Position numbers and translations under genes: made by a program. Positions 50,788 through 63,972 of a stretch of DNA of 64,000 nucleotides are shown piece by piece (the first letter of the stretch is position 1; each line of letters opens with the position of its first letter). Origin of the DNA: Diphasiastrum complanatum (taxonomy: Eukaryota > Streptophyta > Lycopodiopsida > Lycopodiales > Lycopodiaceae); the NCBI GenBank assembly GCA_029204225.1, contig CM055106.1, forward strand, positions 36,864,361 to 36,928,360. The letters are read 5' to 3'. Under the pieces are notes generated by a model that had not been told where the DNA came from, made no database searches, and saw only the letters and a list, made by a program, of their open reading frames with translations.

Positions 50788-51518
50788 CCAGAATTGACAT
50801 TTTCAGATCCCTCATCCTCTTCCCTGATGGCATCTTCCATAGCTTCTTGCAGAGTAGCGTACTGCTCCCGTCTTTTCAGTTCTCTTCTGATACTTCCTGG
50901 TAACCCAGTTAGGAACCACATGATCACCGCATGATCGGGAGTCAGGACTGAACTGCACTCGGATCGTAGATGTTTGACCTGTTCAATATAATTCCAGACC
51001 CTTTCTTGTTTTCCCATCTTGACTTTGCTTAGCAGGAGAAACGGGTCTTCCAAGAACTTTCTTGGTTTAAAGCGCGTAATGAGAGCTGCTTTAACCGCTT
51101 TCCAAGTGGATTTCTCTTCCTCTGATAGGTTGAAAAACCAATCTTGAGCCACTGCAAGTAAGGACATAGGGAATAGCATCAGCTTCTTCGCAGGTGTCCG
51201 TTCACCATAGATTTCACAAGCTTGCTCGTAGATCTGGAGGAATCGGATGGGATCTGAGGATCCGTTGTATTTTGTATCTCCATCCATGGTGCTCTCCAAA
51301 CTGCATGCAAGGGTGTGACAAGTACATGTTGGCCCATTGCATCCATTGGTGCTAGTTCCGGTTCTGCCTCTTGTTGCATAGTTGCTAATCTGGGAAAGTG
51401 TGGTGCCTGATCTACTATCCTTTGTGCTATTGATCGTCCCAATCTCAAATTCATCCGATGGTGGGTTCCAAAGTGATTGGATCTCGCTTATACAATAAGA
51501 TGCAGTTTGGATCTTCAA
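50784..51518 (-). pseudogene. Ty3-gypsy gag, joined directly to late RT by deletion
   Basis: The 244-codon frame has the retrotransposon gag domain: MDGDTKYNGSSDPIRFLQIY, KLMLFPMSLLAVAQDWFFNL (family AxxWFxxL), SWKAVKAALITRF-like TWKAVKAALITRFKP, then VKMGKQERVWNYIEQVKHLR and GLPGSIRRELKRREQYATLQ. The C-terminal EEDEGSENVNSG runs into the RT piece at 50787 with a 4-base overlap. The zinc knuckle, protease and the first half of RT, normally about 1.5-2 kb, are absent. Confidence 0.88.
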
Positions 51519-52731
51519 GGATCTAATCGATCTGATCGGCCGTAATGAATTTTAGGCCTTTTGTGGTGGTTTTTCCTTGATAACTTTTTTTTCCTTGCAC
51601 TGATTGACCTGAGATATTGACAGTAGCTGGATCTGATGCAGATCTTTCCACTGATCTGGTCTGCGAGGGTTATCTTATGCGAGAGTTGGCTGTGCAAGCA
51701 GGTAAAAAACTTGATATCTTTCAGATCTCTGAGAAGTTACTCTCGCAAGCTTCATAGTAGTTGGAGCTGGGTCAGATCTTACTATAGAATTCTCTGCGAG
51801 AGTTAACTCTCGCAAGAAGTGAAAATTTCACTGTTTACGAGGGTTCAAAATCACTTTTTGTGTTTGATCTTTACCAGATCTTCATACTAACTCTTGCAGG
51901 CTTCATCACTGATGTAATTTGACATTCTGAATCGATTGAGAGGGTCTGCGAGAGTTCTTACTGGAAGGATTTGCTGGATCTTTACTTTTTAGTGATTTTT
52001 TTGCACTTAAATCCAATTTTATGCTCACTGGATTCAAACTAACTCTCGCAAGCTCTTCTGTGTCCTGGTCTCATTGAGATGGAACCTCAGAATCCTCTAC
52101 AAGATTTCTTGATCATTAGAATTGAAAATTTCACTGTCTACGAGGCTTCACTGGTACTTTCCCATCTTTTTTTCACTGGGAACTCTCGCACAAGCACTTA
52201 ATCATCGAACTAACTCTCGCAAGCTTCTCTGTGTCCTAGTCTGACTGAGATGGAACTTTAGAGGACTCTGCGAGAGTTCTTATGAAGATTTGAATTTTTT
52301 TTGGATTTTTTCAAGGGTTTTTTGAATTTTTTTATAATTTTTCTCTGATTATTACAATCTGCTTGGAACTAACTTCACAGGCTTCTATGCAGGTCTGGGA
52401 TAGTACCCTGGAGCTGTTGCGAGTCATGCAAGGGTTAATTCCCACTGATTTTGGAGATATAAAAATCTGATGAGTTTTTTTGGCTCTTTTTCCCTCCAAA
52501 ATACAGATTGGTGTGTTTTTTGAGTTTTTTTGGATGATTGGTTTGGGTTTCAAGCCCTTAGAGGTTGTTCAGGGCCTCTCTACCCTCTCACACCTCCTCC
52601 AAACACAAAAAAATACAGAAAAGTAACTCTAAACTCCCAAAACTCTACCCTAAACTACTCTAAAAAGCAAGAAAATAGCTGAAATGCAACTAAACTAGTT
52701 AGTGGAAACCTATCCTCGGCAACGGCGCCAC
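51519..52731 (-). mobile_element. 5' leader and primer-binding site of the gypsy element
   Basis: The primer site TGGCGCCGTTGCCGAGGA (52713-52730, minus strand) matches the Asp-tRNA-type site of Tat/Athila gypsy elements with one visible change. The 1.2-kb leader to gag is rich in the word GCGAGAGTT and its complement AACTCTCGC (about a dozen exact or near copies between 51660 and 52440), often in head-to-head pairs able to fold, such as GCGAGAGTTAACTCTCGC at 51789-51806. Confidence 0.8.
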
Positions 52732-53549
52732 TGTGGGGTCGAAGATCTCTTGTAGTATAGCCCTTCCGCCTGTCAACAAAGGTTAGATCACTGGATAGGT
52801 GCCTAACTAGCATAGATGCTACTTTTAGTTAAATTCCTACTTTCTCCCTTAACTCTACTCACCACTATGCTACTCCTCTTTAACTCTACTCCTCTACACT
52901 AACATTCATCATAGTTGGGTGAAGGGAAGGGGTAGAAAAGAAGAGGTTGAGAAGAGAAGAGAGAAAGAGAGAGAGATAGAGAGTGAGGGTGGAGGTTAGC
53001 TCAAATGCTCCTTATGCTTGCTAATGGAAAAGCATTCACTATGGCAAACAATAAACATGGCAATAGAAAGCAATGGAAAACACAATCAAGAGCATTAGCA
53101 AGTAGTGAATAGCAAATGAGGATGCTTCTCTTCCAAAAATGGTAGAGTTTCCTCCTTCTCATTAAGCATGGAAATAGTGTACAAATGGTGCCTTTTTATA
53201 AAATGGGGAAGGCCCTTGCCCCTCAATCTTATTGGCTAATATTCACAATGATCCTAACCATTCATCCTGGACCCAACTTGATCCAAGGGTCCACAAAAAG
53301 TACATTAGAAATCACAAGATTCATGTGAGTCCCAATTTGGACCCAATTCTAGTGATCTCTAAGTTTAAAAATGACATTGGGCCTCTAGTTTTTTTTTAAT
53401 TACAAGGCCCAAGTCAGGTTTATTTTATTTACAATTTCAATTGCGTGCTCATTGTGCCATGGGCTTATACACGCAAGATGCCATGCCCTCGCAACACATT
53501 TTATTGGAGGATTTTATTTATTTACACTTTGTTGGGAATACCCCCAACA
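52732..53549 (-). mobile_element. 5' LTR of the gypsy element
   Basis: On the minus strand it starts TGTTGGGGGTATTCCC (upper bound 53549) and ends CGACCCCACA (lower bound 52732), 818 bp with TG...CA. The first 20 bases are almost self-complementary. One base separates it from the primer site. No second copy is present at the lower end near 45.1 kb, so the 3' LTR has been lost. Confidence 0.8.
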
Positions 53550-53770
53550 ATCACGCTCAACAAGCTGACGTTATTACTTTAAGCAATTGTACTCATCGTT
53601 GATATTAATCAGAGTGCAATTTCAGTCCCACTACTGTATTGTTCATTTGTGCATTTGTCTGAATCATTCAATTTGAATATTTTGCTGTTGTTTGTGGCTC
53701 TTCCGATCCTACATGCAACTGTTTGAGCTTCCGCTGACTAATCTATCGATTTTCAACATGGTATCAGAGC
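53550..53770 (+). mobile_element. Copia LTR end and Met-tRNA primer-binding site
   Basis: LTR sequence ends TCGATTTTCAACA at 53758 and is followed by TGGTATCAGAGC (53759-53770), an exact copia primer site. The LTR start is cut by the gypsy LTR at 53549; its start may be the fragment at 45052-45118. Confidence 0.75.
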
Positions 53771-53901
53771 GAGTTGTTCAATAATCTGTATTTCTATTGT
53801 GGATTATCAAGTCTTGTCTTTATCAAGACATCATTCTAGAAAGTGCGCAGCTAACAATATTCTAAAATCGTTGTTTCTACCAATGATCTCACTCAACTAG
53901 A

Positions 53902-55735
53902 ATGGGTTCGTCTTCTAGTTCTTCTCTTATCGACATAATTGATGGGAGTAACTACCATCTCTGGAAGTTCAAAATGAAGGTCATACTACTAGCCAAGGAA
54001 CTGTGGGACATCAATCATGGCACAAAAGTTAAACCTGAAGGTGATGCAGCCATTATCACCAAATGGAGATTGAAAGATGACAAGGCTTTTGCCATGATCA
54101 TTCTCAACATCAAAGACAATCAAATCAATCACATAAGAGCTGCTTAGACTGCTATGGATGCATGTGACATTCGAGCAACACTACGATATCAGGGACGTCT
54201 TCTCCAAATTCCATTTGAGGAAAAAATTCTTCACCTTGAGAATGTCTGAAGTAGCAAGTGTTTCGAGCCACATCAACACTTTCCAAAATCTTATGGAGCA
54301 GATGACTGCAACTGGCTCAATTATAGAAGATATCGATGTTGTCATGAATCTATTATCGAGTCTTCTTGAGGCCTATGAGAATTGGGTCCTAGCAATTTCG
54401 ATCTAGGAGAAGATCACCCTTTCAAGAGTGATATTCATTACTTCAACAAGAAGAGGCTAGAAGATCTGCAACTTCCTCAGGCATAGGGTCGGATCCTCAA
54501 GCTCTATATTCCAAAAATCAGAAGAAAGAAGAGCAATATGCAGTTAGGATCGAATTTTGACTCAAACTCGAATTTTGGCTCAAGGTCAAATTCGAACTCT
54601 TCATCTTTCGAACCAAAGCAGAAACGATTTTATAGATATTGCAAGAGAACTGGACATGAGATCAAGGACTGCAGAACTTTGAAATTCAACAATGAAAATA
54701 AGAAGCAGTTCCAACAACAAGTGAATTCTGCCTCAACCAGTTTTTTGATCCAATAGCAAGAGGAAGATGAAGCAGCCTTTATGACAAAGGTCGGAGAACA
54801 ACAAGATATCGATTCCTAGTATCTCAATGATGGAGCAACTCAACACATGACTCAACATCAAGACTGGTTCAAAGATTATAAAGTTCAAGGTGAAGGAACA
54901 GTCTGAATCAAATTTCAGAAAGGTGAAGCCGAGTTGTTGTCCAACGTTCTCCATGTTCCAAATCTGAACAAGAATCTACTCTCAAATAGCAGAATTATTG
55001 ATTCAGCTCGGAGGGTCGAATTCGATACAAACGGATACACCATCCTTGACAAAACCTGAAAAGTTTTAGCTTTTAGGAGAAGAAGTGGAAACCTCTACAA
55101 ACTCAGCCACTATTATTCTTCCAGCAGTCAAGCTCTTCACACTTCTACCTCCAAATCATCTAATATGCTTTGACATTTCAGATTAGGCCATTTGAACTTC
55201 AATAGTATTCAACAAATGTCAAATCAGAAACTAGTACAAGATCTGCCTTCTGTCAGCAAGCCAATTTCTCCATGTGAAAGTTGTATAATCAGCAATCATG
55301 CTAGAAGTCCTTTCATTTCAGATTCAGTTCACACTTCCAAAGACCTGCTAGATCTTGTACATAGCGACAAATGTGGCCCGATGCAAACTGCTTCCAAAGG
55401 GAGAGCTCGATACCTCCTAACCTTCATCGATGACTTCTCTCGAAGGATTGCAACCTATTTTTTGAAGAACAAATCAGAGGCATTCAAGTTCTTCACGCAG
55501 TTCAAGGCGTTTGCAGAAAATCAGACCCAAAGGAAGATCAAAGCTCTACGCATATATGGAGGGGGAGAATTTATCTCCACCAAATTTAAGGAGTTCTACA
55601 AGGCCAACGGAACACAACAACAACTCACAATGAGCTACTCACCTCAGTCCAATGGTGTAGTTGAACGGAAGAATAAGACACTCATCGAAAGTGCCAAGAG
55701 CATGCTGGCCCATGCCTCTCTTCCGAATTTTTTTT
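53902..55735 (+). pseudogene. Ty1-copia gag-protease-integrase, truncated
   Basis: Gag starts at ATG 53902 (MGSSSSSSLIDIIDGSNYHL, then WKFKMKVILLAKELWDI). It continues in a second frame (54158-54406: TFEQHYDIRDVFSKFHLRKK) and a zinc-knuckle relic (YRYCKRTGHEIKDC, first Cys lost). A protease-like part has LNDGATQHMTQHQDWF (family DSGAxxHMT; the catalytic DSG is now NDG). Integrase (55192-55875) keeps the zinc module (HFRLGHLNFNSIQQMS with CESC), the first Asp (LVHSDKCGPM) and the Glu (NGVVERKNKT), but the second Asp is replaced: LRIYGGGEF for LRSDxGGEF. Homology ends after LPNFF at a T-rich tract, 55735. Confidence 0.88.
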
Positions 55736-57120
55736 TGGGCATAAGCTGTTTCAATAGCCGTTTATCTACAAAATCGATGTTAAGCTTCTTCTCTATTGAG
55801 AACCTTACTCCTGACATAGTGATATTGAATCTCAATGTGCTTACTCCTAAAGTGAAATCTAGGGTTGGCCAATAAAGCAATAACACTCTGATTTTACATA
55901 ACATAATCGTTGGAGTAAACTGATTCAGACTAACATTTGACAGTAAATTTCTCAACCAAATGTCTTCTTTAATGGCTTCAGAAACATCATTATTCTGCTT
56001 CTATGGAGAAAAGAGCAATAAAGGTTTGATTACGACTGTTCCAGGAGATAGGACTGCCGTTGAAGAAGAATGTAAATTCGGATGTGGATTTATGAGTATC
56101 TGCATCTCCTCCCCAGCTCGCATTTGAATATCCACTAAGTCGATGGAAATTGTCGTTGTCGACTTACTTATAACATATGCACATGTCCATTGTAGCTCAA
56201 ATGTATCTCATGACTCTTGTGAGAGCCTTCCAATGGGTGATGTCAGGATTAGCCATGAACTGGCTAAGTGAGTTGATTGCAAAAGCGATGTCAGGTCTTG
56301 TGCAGGCCATTGCATACATGAGAGATCCGAGTACCGATTGATAAGGATACTCTCTCATTCGTTCCTTTTTCTGCTTGATCTGAAAAAATTGGTCCTTCAA
56401 CAGTTACAAGCCTAGATCCATCGGTGAGTGAGCTTCTTTACAATTGATCAGATTATAGTTGATGAGAATATTATGAAGATACCTTTCCTGAGTGATGTAA
56501 ATTAGCCGTCTCGTTTTGTCTCGGTGAATTTAAATTCCTAGACAATAGTGAAGTATTTGGCAAACCCTTGCTCTTAATCATTGCCCTAGCCATCTCCACA
56601 ATGGATCTATTTTTTCGTTCTGCAACTCCATTTTGTTGTGGTGAATAGGGTGTCGTAGTTTGTCTCTTGGTCCCTTGATCCTTGCAAAAATTTATAAACT
56701 CTGTTGAAAAATACTCACCGCCACCATCAAATCTAAGAGTCTTAATATAACAACCTGTTTGTTTTTCAACTAGAGCCATGAACTCTCTAAACTTGGCAAA
56801 AGCATCAGATTTCTTGCTTATGAAATAAATCCAGATATGTCTATTGTAGTCATCAATGAATGTGATGAAATAGTAACAACAATGTAGGGAATAATTGCAT
56901 CTCTAATTGATAAGTTGATGACATTCTGTGCTTTCCATTTTCTCTTGTCAAATGCCGCCTGATCTTCTTCAATCAATGGCCTTCTCTCTTCACCTGTCAC
57001 GATCTCCTATAGCTCTTTTTCCATCAAAATGTTCTTCAGTTTGAATTTCCAAAATGCATAATTGCTAGCACCTTCCAATTTGCTTGACTCATTGAGGACA
57101 CTCTCACTTAGAGTTGCCAT
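55736..57120 (-). pseudogene. Second Ty1-copia, internally deleted, facing the first
   Basis: On the minus strand: gag starts at about 57120 (MATLSESVLNESSKLEGASN, then YAFWKFKLKNILMEKEL and a stop) and runs to about 56870. It jumps to integrase (TFIDDYNR-like, then KTLRFDGGGEYFSTEFINFC and YSPQQNGVAERKNRSIVEMA) to about 56560, then to late RT (YPYQSVLGSLMYAMACTRPD, IAFAINSLSQFMANP) and RNase H (SWGGDADTHKSTSEF). RNase H continues to the junction at about 55736, ending in a motif like the family's FTKPLPKEKF. The zinc knuckle, protease, RT active site and hinge are missing, so at least two deletions occurred. Confidence 0.85.
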
Positions 57121-57233
57121 TACTAGATAGATGAGTCCGGATCACAAAAGAAATGGCTCAATCTGAGCACACAACCTATCTCCAGATTTTATCATGCCAC
57201 AGAACTGCAATTTTTTTTCCTTGGTTGTACACT

Positions 57234-57480
57234 TGATATCGGAACAACGCGAGGATGTACGATTGTTCAGGATTCTCTCTAGTTCACTCACGTGGTTCCG
57301 ATATTGGTACGAACATGCGATATCGAAACGATGCGAGGATGTACGACTTTTAAGAATTCTCTCTAGCTCGCTCGCGTGGATCCGATATTGGTACGGACAT
57401 GCGATATCGGATTGACGCGAGGATGTATGACTTTTCAAAATTCTCTCTGGCTCGCTCACGTGGATCCAATATTGGTACGG
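57234..57480 (-). repeat. 84-bp minisatellite, three in-frame copies, in the copia leader
   Basis: Copies start near 57234, 57319 and 57403 at the word GATATCG, with GCGAGGATGTA, TTCTCTCT, GCTCGCTC or TTCACTCA, and GATATTGGTACG inside each. The period is 84-85 bp, a multiple of three, and the minus strand stays open through all copies (57142-57612, 156 codons). It encodes a 28-residue repeat with the words YQYRIHASELERILKS and RTSS. The frame begins 27 bp inside the primer site and ends just before gag. Confidence 0.8.
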
Positions 57481-57638
57481 ATAATGTGAGCTCCAAAACC
57501 TGCAAAATACATCAAAAAGAATTTCTTCCAGCCATTTTTGTCTCTCTAAGCTTTCACCTCCTGTGAAGGACTTTCTCACTTCATTTCGGAGCCTGTGAAA
57601 AGATGTATCCACTGATCAGGCACGCAGGACTATTGTAG

Positions 57639-57911
57639 CTCTGATACCATGTCAATAATCAGATATGCAACATCAAGCATTCACCATAAGCAATCACCAC
57701 AAGAAGGTGGAAGAAGAACACGCACTATCACTCTATCACACTATAACATACTAAATATAAAACGTACATATAAACCCTGAACCCTGATAGGGAGAGAAAA
57801 CCTATGAGTAGACTAATAGACTAGCCTATGACTAATTATAGATGGTAACAATTGTCAACATTAATTTACATCGTAAACAGTAACAATGAAGTTTATCATT
57901 GATTTCTAACA
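57639..57911 (-). mobile_element. 5' LTR (262 bp) and primer site of the second copia
   Basis: On the minus strand the LTR starts TGTTAGAAATCAATG (upper bound 57911), ends GATTATTGACA (lower bound 57650), and is followed by TGGTATCAGAG (57639-57649). Confidence 0.82.
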
Positions 57912-60840
<2,929 letters not shown>

Positions 60841-60844
60841 TGGG

Positions 60845-60854
60845 TATATAAAAA
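60845..60854 (+). promoter_or_regulatory. TATA box candidate of the methionine synthase gene
   Basis: TATATAAAAA is the clearest core-promoter word upstream of the gene, followed by a rise in GC content. Transcription would start near 60880. The leader could leave through the consensus donor CAG-GTGAGC at 60970 or a later donor (for example at 61312) to reach the acceptor at 63142. Confidence 0.45.
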
Positions 60855-61020
60855 GGAAAATCTGAGATGTGGTGATTTATTAAATAAAGTGGTGTGGAAT
60901 GTGGGGTCTCCTTTTTCTCTCACCTACCCACCCTCCAGTCCACGAAGTGACGCTTCTCTCCGTGGACAGGTGAGCAAACGTATTTTCTACTGCAACGGGC
61001 GCCCGTCACCCTAGCTGGCA

Positions 61021-61136
61021 CTGCCCTTCACCCGCCCCTCACCTTTCACCTCACGATCGTGCTGCCCTTCACCTTTCGTCTCGCTATCGTGCTGCCCTTC
61101 ACTCGCCCCTCTCGCCTTTCACCTCACGATCGTGCT
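61021..61136. repeat. Three-copy CT-rich repeat with CGATCGTGCT words
   Basis: Units start CTGCCCTTCA at 61021, 61062 and 61092 and end in CGATCGTG or CTATCGTG. Unit length is 30-45 bp. Depending on the first donor, it lies in the 5' UTR or at the start of the leader intron of the methionine synthase gene. Confidence 0.75.
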
Positions 61137-61384
61137 ACTGTTTCCTCTGCACATTTTATATGTTGCGAGCTGCGCAGATCTCCTCCTCAACTGTGCTGCT
61201 TTCCTTGAGCTTTAGGGAGCAGTTTCCTCCTCTGTGGCTGAATTATCGTCTCCAAGGATTGAAGCAGTTGAGATCTCGTGGAGTGCCTGCGATTCGCGTT
61301 ATTTCGTCACGGTTCGTGTGCTTTTCTTTTTGTTGTTGATGTTTCTTGCGGTTTGTGATTTTGCAGCTTTGAGATATCTGTAGA

Positions 61385-61965
61385 TCTGTGCAGAAAACGA
61401 ATGCCTAATAACGTTTTTCTCTGAGGAATCAGGTGATTTATTCTCGAAAATAAAGATAGGCTTGTAGTATCGAATGCTTCATAATGTCTTTCGTTAAGAA
61501 ATCAGGTAATATTTTCTAAAAGTTAAAGATAAGGTTGCAGAAAACGAATGCTTCATATTGTTTTTCTGTGGGAAATAAGGTAATACGCTCTCGAGATGAA
61601 GTTAAGCTGTCAGGGAACGAATGCTCAATGCTTTTCTGGTGATCTCAGGCTATCTTCTCTTAAAAATGAAGATACATTTGCAGAAAACGAATGCTTAATG
61701 CTATTTCTAAATAATCAGGCTGTATTCTCTTTAAAATAAAGATACAGAATGCTTTTAAGCTCAACTGCCAAATCAAAATAAAGGTATAGTTGCAGAAAGC
61801 GAATGTTCAGCACCTTCTGGGAGAAAAAAAAGAAAATGAAGGTTGCAGAAAACAAATATCTAAAGTTTTTCTATAAGAAATCAGATTATGATAAAACTAA
61901 AGGTTTAATCTGGCAGGAATCGAATGCTTAATGCTCTTCTGTGAGAAGTCAGGTATTATAATCTT
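61385..61965. repeat. Tandem repeat of about nine units in the methionine synthase leader intron
   Basis: Units of about 50-80 bp carry TTGCAG, AAAACGAATGCTTAATG, TTTTTCTGTGAGAAATCAGGT and then an A-rich AAAATAAAGATA-like end. AG positions opening the units: 61393, 61467, 61540, 61613, 61683, 61747, 61795, 61848 and 61915. Units 1, 2, 3 and 9 close with AG-GT (GT at 61433, 61506, 61580, 61953); units 4 and 5 with AG-GC; unit 8 with AG-AT; units 6 and 7 are degenerate. The space between AG and the closing AG is about 35-39 nt. Confidence 0.85.
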
Positions 61966-63167
61966 AAAAGTAAAAGGAAAGTTTGAGGAGCTAGTAGTTT
62001 CATGTAGATCTAGATCTGATGTTTCCAAGATCTAGCGTTGAACATATTGGTTTTATCACTAGATTGTAGTTATTTTTTGAGCTTCATATTCTGTGCCTTA
62101 TCATTCGGGGTAAACTTATCAGCATCTGAAAAAAGACCTTGCTGCATCCTATCTGAAGATCCCTTACGTTTTCCAAATAAGTGTGAGCTAACTAAGGTTT
62201 TTAAGGTTCAGAAACTGTAGATTACCCTTTTTCCTCTGCCTTTCTTTTTTACGAATGGATCGAGTGAGAGCTCTTTTGTGAAGTTCGGGGCTTAAAGTTC
62301 AAGAAGTTGAATGCATATTATTATTTAAGGAAGTTCATGAATGCTAGTGGAGCCTGACATGATGAATTTTTTCGTGAAGCCAAGTTCAGCATGCACCATA
62401 GAGTTTTTGTAAGCATGCGGTTCATAATTAATAAAGTTATCTCTGATAAATCCAGCATCGTAGATCACATTCAAATTTCTCTTTAGAAGTTTTAAGTTCG
62501 CAACCTGCTTACTACAAGCCTTGTTTCCAACTCGTGAAGTGGAATCTGGACAACGCATAAGAGAAGATATTACCAGTAACTGTACAGAATGCTCGTGACT
62601 CGTGAGGTAGTTTTGCTGCTCAGCTCAATTGAGAGCTGCTTGATCTCAAATATGTATGATGCTGGAGAAAGGATTGTGGAACCTAGTTTAAAAAAAAATC
62701 AAGAGTCGTCTAGGTCAACACTTAAGTAGCATATGTGAGTATTTACTTCAAACAATCAGGATGCGGTTTGTTATGTGGATCAATGTGTACTTTAGATATC
62801 CCGTTTTTTCTTTGATAGACCTTTGAAAATTTAATATAGTGTAGCGTACTTGGGGTCTCTACTGAAATCATTGGATTTCAAAATGCTTGAGGAAGGCTTT
62901 CAAACTGATTGACATTCGGCCTTCCTCATCCTGCTTATTCATGACATGCCCATGTCGGTGGGTATTGCTTGATTATGAACGTGAATCTTTCTTCACTTCT
63001 TGTTTTGTATCTACCAAGTTTACTTAGGTCAGATATTTCTGTGATGGAGTATTGATGTTGGCCTGTATGTATAGTGTTAAATGAGGGGACTTTGTAAAAC
63101 ATTTTTAAAGGAATTTACTGGTAGTTTTGACTCTATTTGCAGGTCTGTTGTAGAAATATTCGAAGGT

Positions 63168-63842
63168 ATGGCTTCCCACATTGTTGGCTACCCTCGTATG
63201 GGTCCTAAGAGGGAACTCAAGTTTGCGCTTGAATCTTTCTGGGATGGAAAGACCACAGCTGCAGATTTAGAAAAAACTGCCAAAGATCTGAGGATCTCTA
63301 TTTGGAAGCAGATGGCTGATGCTGGAATAACGTTTATTCCAAGCAACACATTTTCTTACTATGACCAGGTGCTTGATACCACAGCACTTGTTGGAGCTGT
63401 ACCTCCTCGGTATGGTTGGAGTGGTGGTGAGGTAGCCTTTGATACCTATTTCTCCATGGCCCGTGGTAATGCCAAGCAACCTGCTATGGAAATGACGAAG
63501 TGGTTTGATACTAACTAGTAAGTATAATGCAAGCTCCTTTTGAGGAATTGTGAATTCATGTACACTAGTTATAGAAGTGTGCCTTAAGTCATTTGCTGAT
63601 TCAACACAAAAGATCACAACAAAGGTAGCTAGATGTTGATTGGAAAAGTTTGCAAGCAAAATGTTGAACAAACTTGTGAAGAAATCTCCAATAATAGATT
63701 AGCTATCAATGATTAATTGTCCCTGCATTCTAAAACTTGACAATGTTTTGCCAGTCATTACATTGTCCCTGAGCTGGGCCCTGACGTCAAATTTACACTT
63801 TCTTCTCGCAAGGCTGTGCAAGAGTACAAGGAAGCCAAAGAG
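63168..63842 (+). CDS. METE: Cobalamin-independent methionine synthase, 5' part (continues beyond window)
   Basis: Two coding exons are visible: start ATG 63168 (exon 63143-63527, donor at 63528 after two bases of a Tyr codon) and 63755-63842. The protein starts [20 protein letters not shown] and continues [80 protein letters not shown] and [14 protein letters not shown]. This is the N-terminal barrel of plant MetE, about 765 residues when complete, which moves a methyl group from methyl-tetrahydrofolate to homocysteine in the cytosol or plastid. The zinc-binding catalytic residues lie in the C-terminal half, outside the window. The residue after KEAK is Glu if the donor at 63843 (GTGCTT) is used; the family often has Ala. 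No transit peptide precedes the ATG, so this is the cytosolic form. Confidence 0.95.
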
Positions 63843-63972
63843 GTGCTTATTCCTACTACAAAAATTGCATGCTAGTTATTTGCACTTGGTAAATGGGTGA
63901 TATACCTCCCACTGTTCAATTTTATAGTGCATGTACAAACAAGTGTCAAGAAATCTGATGTTTCTGAATTAG

